In this document: piece by piece, positions 5,333-5,573 of the stretch
Numbering within the stretch: position 1 is the stretch's first letter
Layout: every line of letters starts with the position of its first letter
Origin: Porticoccaceae bacterium
GTDB lineage: Bacteria > Pseudomonadota > Gammaproteobacteria > Pseudomonadales > Porticoccaceae
Length of the DNA: 5,573 bases
Assembly (NCBI GenBank): GCA_023255165.1
Contig: JALRJD010000212.1
Location: 1-5,573 of the forward strand
Direction: 5' to 3'
Notes under the pieces: model-generated
What the model was told of the DNA's origin: nothing
Seen by the model: the letters and a program-made list of their open reading frames with translations, nothing else
The model's database searches: none
Program-made: the position numbers and the translations under genes

Positions 5333-5464
5333 GCCTGAAATTTGTCGCGATTCGGGTTTTCAATATTACAGTTGCGCGCAAAAGGTCTAGCCTTTAAGTA
5401 TGGACTGTCGTCGACTAGCGGGATCATAAGTAACAGGTCCATGAGTAGCAGGCCAATTAAGTAA
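5333..5464. other. Intergenic spacer after glnA, no gene seen
   Basis: Both strands are broken by frequent stops or lack start signals. No ntrB/ntrC reading frame, RNA gene or convincing promoter is recognisable. Codon-like periodicity starts only after a TAA at 5462-5464 (see next entry). Confidence 0.5.
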
Positions 5465-5573
5465 ACAGGTATATCCAATGAAAAAGGCACTTACCAGCTC
5501 TACCCAAGAGCAGCCTACTATGCCTTAAGAGAAGTTCATGCTATTAATCCTTATTCGCCCGAAGGACCCATGG
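5465..5573 (+). other. Open, coding-like fragment without a start codon (possible gene remnant)
   Basis: Directly after a TAA at 5462-5464 this frame stays open to the window edge (36 codons). Its translation reads like a real protein segment, including GTYQLYPRAAYYALREV and HAINPYSPEGPM. It has no ATG, GTG or TTG until the ATG at 5570-5572, and no matching upstream frame was found, so as seen it is a headless piece. The aromatic-rich LYPRAAYYAL text faintly recalls C-terminal stretches of secreted glycoside hydrolases, but that is only an impression. Alternatives are chance, or a real gene starting at or beyond 5570 with AAGGA at 5562-5566 as a close ribosome binding site. Other starts here (5478, 16 codons; 5538, open to the edge) look less protein-like. 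Confidence 0.28.

Noticed and set aside
5478..5528. A 16-codon ORF beginning ATGAAAAAGGCA after the glnA terminator.
   Set aside because: Too short, without a ribosome binding site, and the overlapping alternative frame looks more protein-like.

Overview
The window looks like chromosomal core sequence from a gammaproteobacterium. This is inferred from a BipA/TypA GTPase, a GSI-beta type glutamine synthetase closely matching the enterobacterial/pseudomonad layout (468 aa, adenylylation tyrosine at 397), a sigma-54/NtrC-type glnA control region, and a textbook CRP half-site pair. From memory, Pseudomonas-like genomes have typA, thiI and glnA as neighbours. The same neighbourhood is visible here in modified form, so a pseudomonad/cellvibrionad-type marine or environmental lineage is plausible, but the genus cannot be fixed from this sequence.

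Layout from left to right: (1) 1-323, minus strand: the first 107 codons of typA/bipA, running off the left edge, with a perfect TATAAT just upstream. (2) 429-2801, minus: a 790-aa membrane-anchored PAS-GGDEF-EAL protein. Its cyclase motif is intact, its inhibitory I-site is altered and its EAL domain has lost most of its catalytic residues. It is preceded by a predicted CRP-dependent promoter. (3) 3031-3303, minus: a 90-aa stand-alone rhodanese domain that closely resembles the C-terminal rhodanese domain of ThiI, without the rest of ThiI. (4) 3304-3858: a 555-bp divergent regulatory region with two NtrC-type enhancer sites 31 bp apart, a consensus sigma-54 promoter and a leader of about 150 nt. 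(5) 3859-5265, plus: complete glnA, followed by a strong intrinsic terminator at 5302-5332. (6) 5333-5573: no complete gene. The last ~110 bases hold an open frame with protein-like composition but no start codon, possibly a gene remnant.

How the parts work together: glnA is the ammonium-assimilation gene and its upstream DNA carries the complete nitrogen-limitation switch (NtrC enhancers plus sigma-54 promoter). The GGDEF gene appears wired to carbon status through CRP, with the operator centred at -61.5 from the predicted start. This would couple cAMP-CRP to production or sensing of cyclic di-GMP. The rhodanese is probably a sulfur-carrier domain related to tRNA thiolation/thiamine thiazole synthesis, separated from its usual partner. 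No mobile element, tRNA, rRNA or CRISPR array was seen. The most notable items are the orphan ThiI-type rhodanese, the CRP-GGDEF arrangement with a degenerate EAL domain, and the unexplained coding-like fragment at the right edge.
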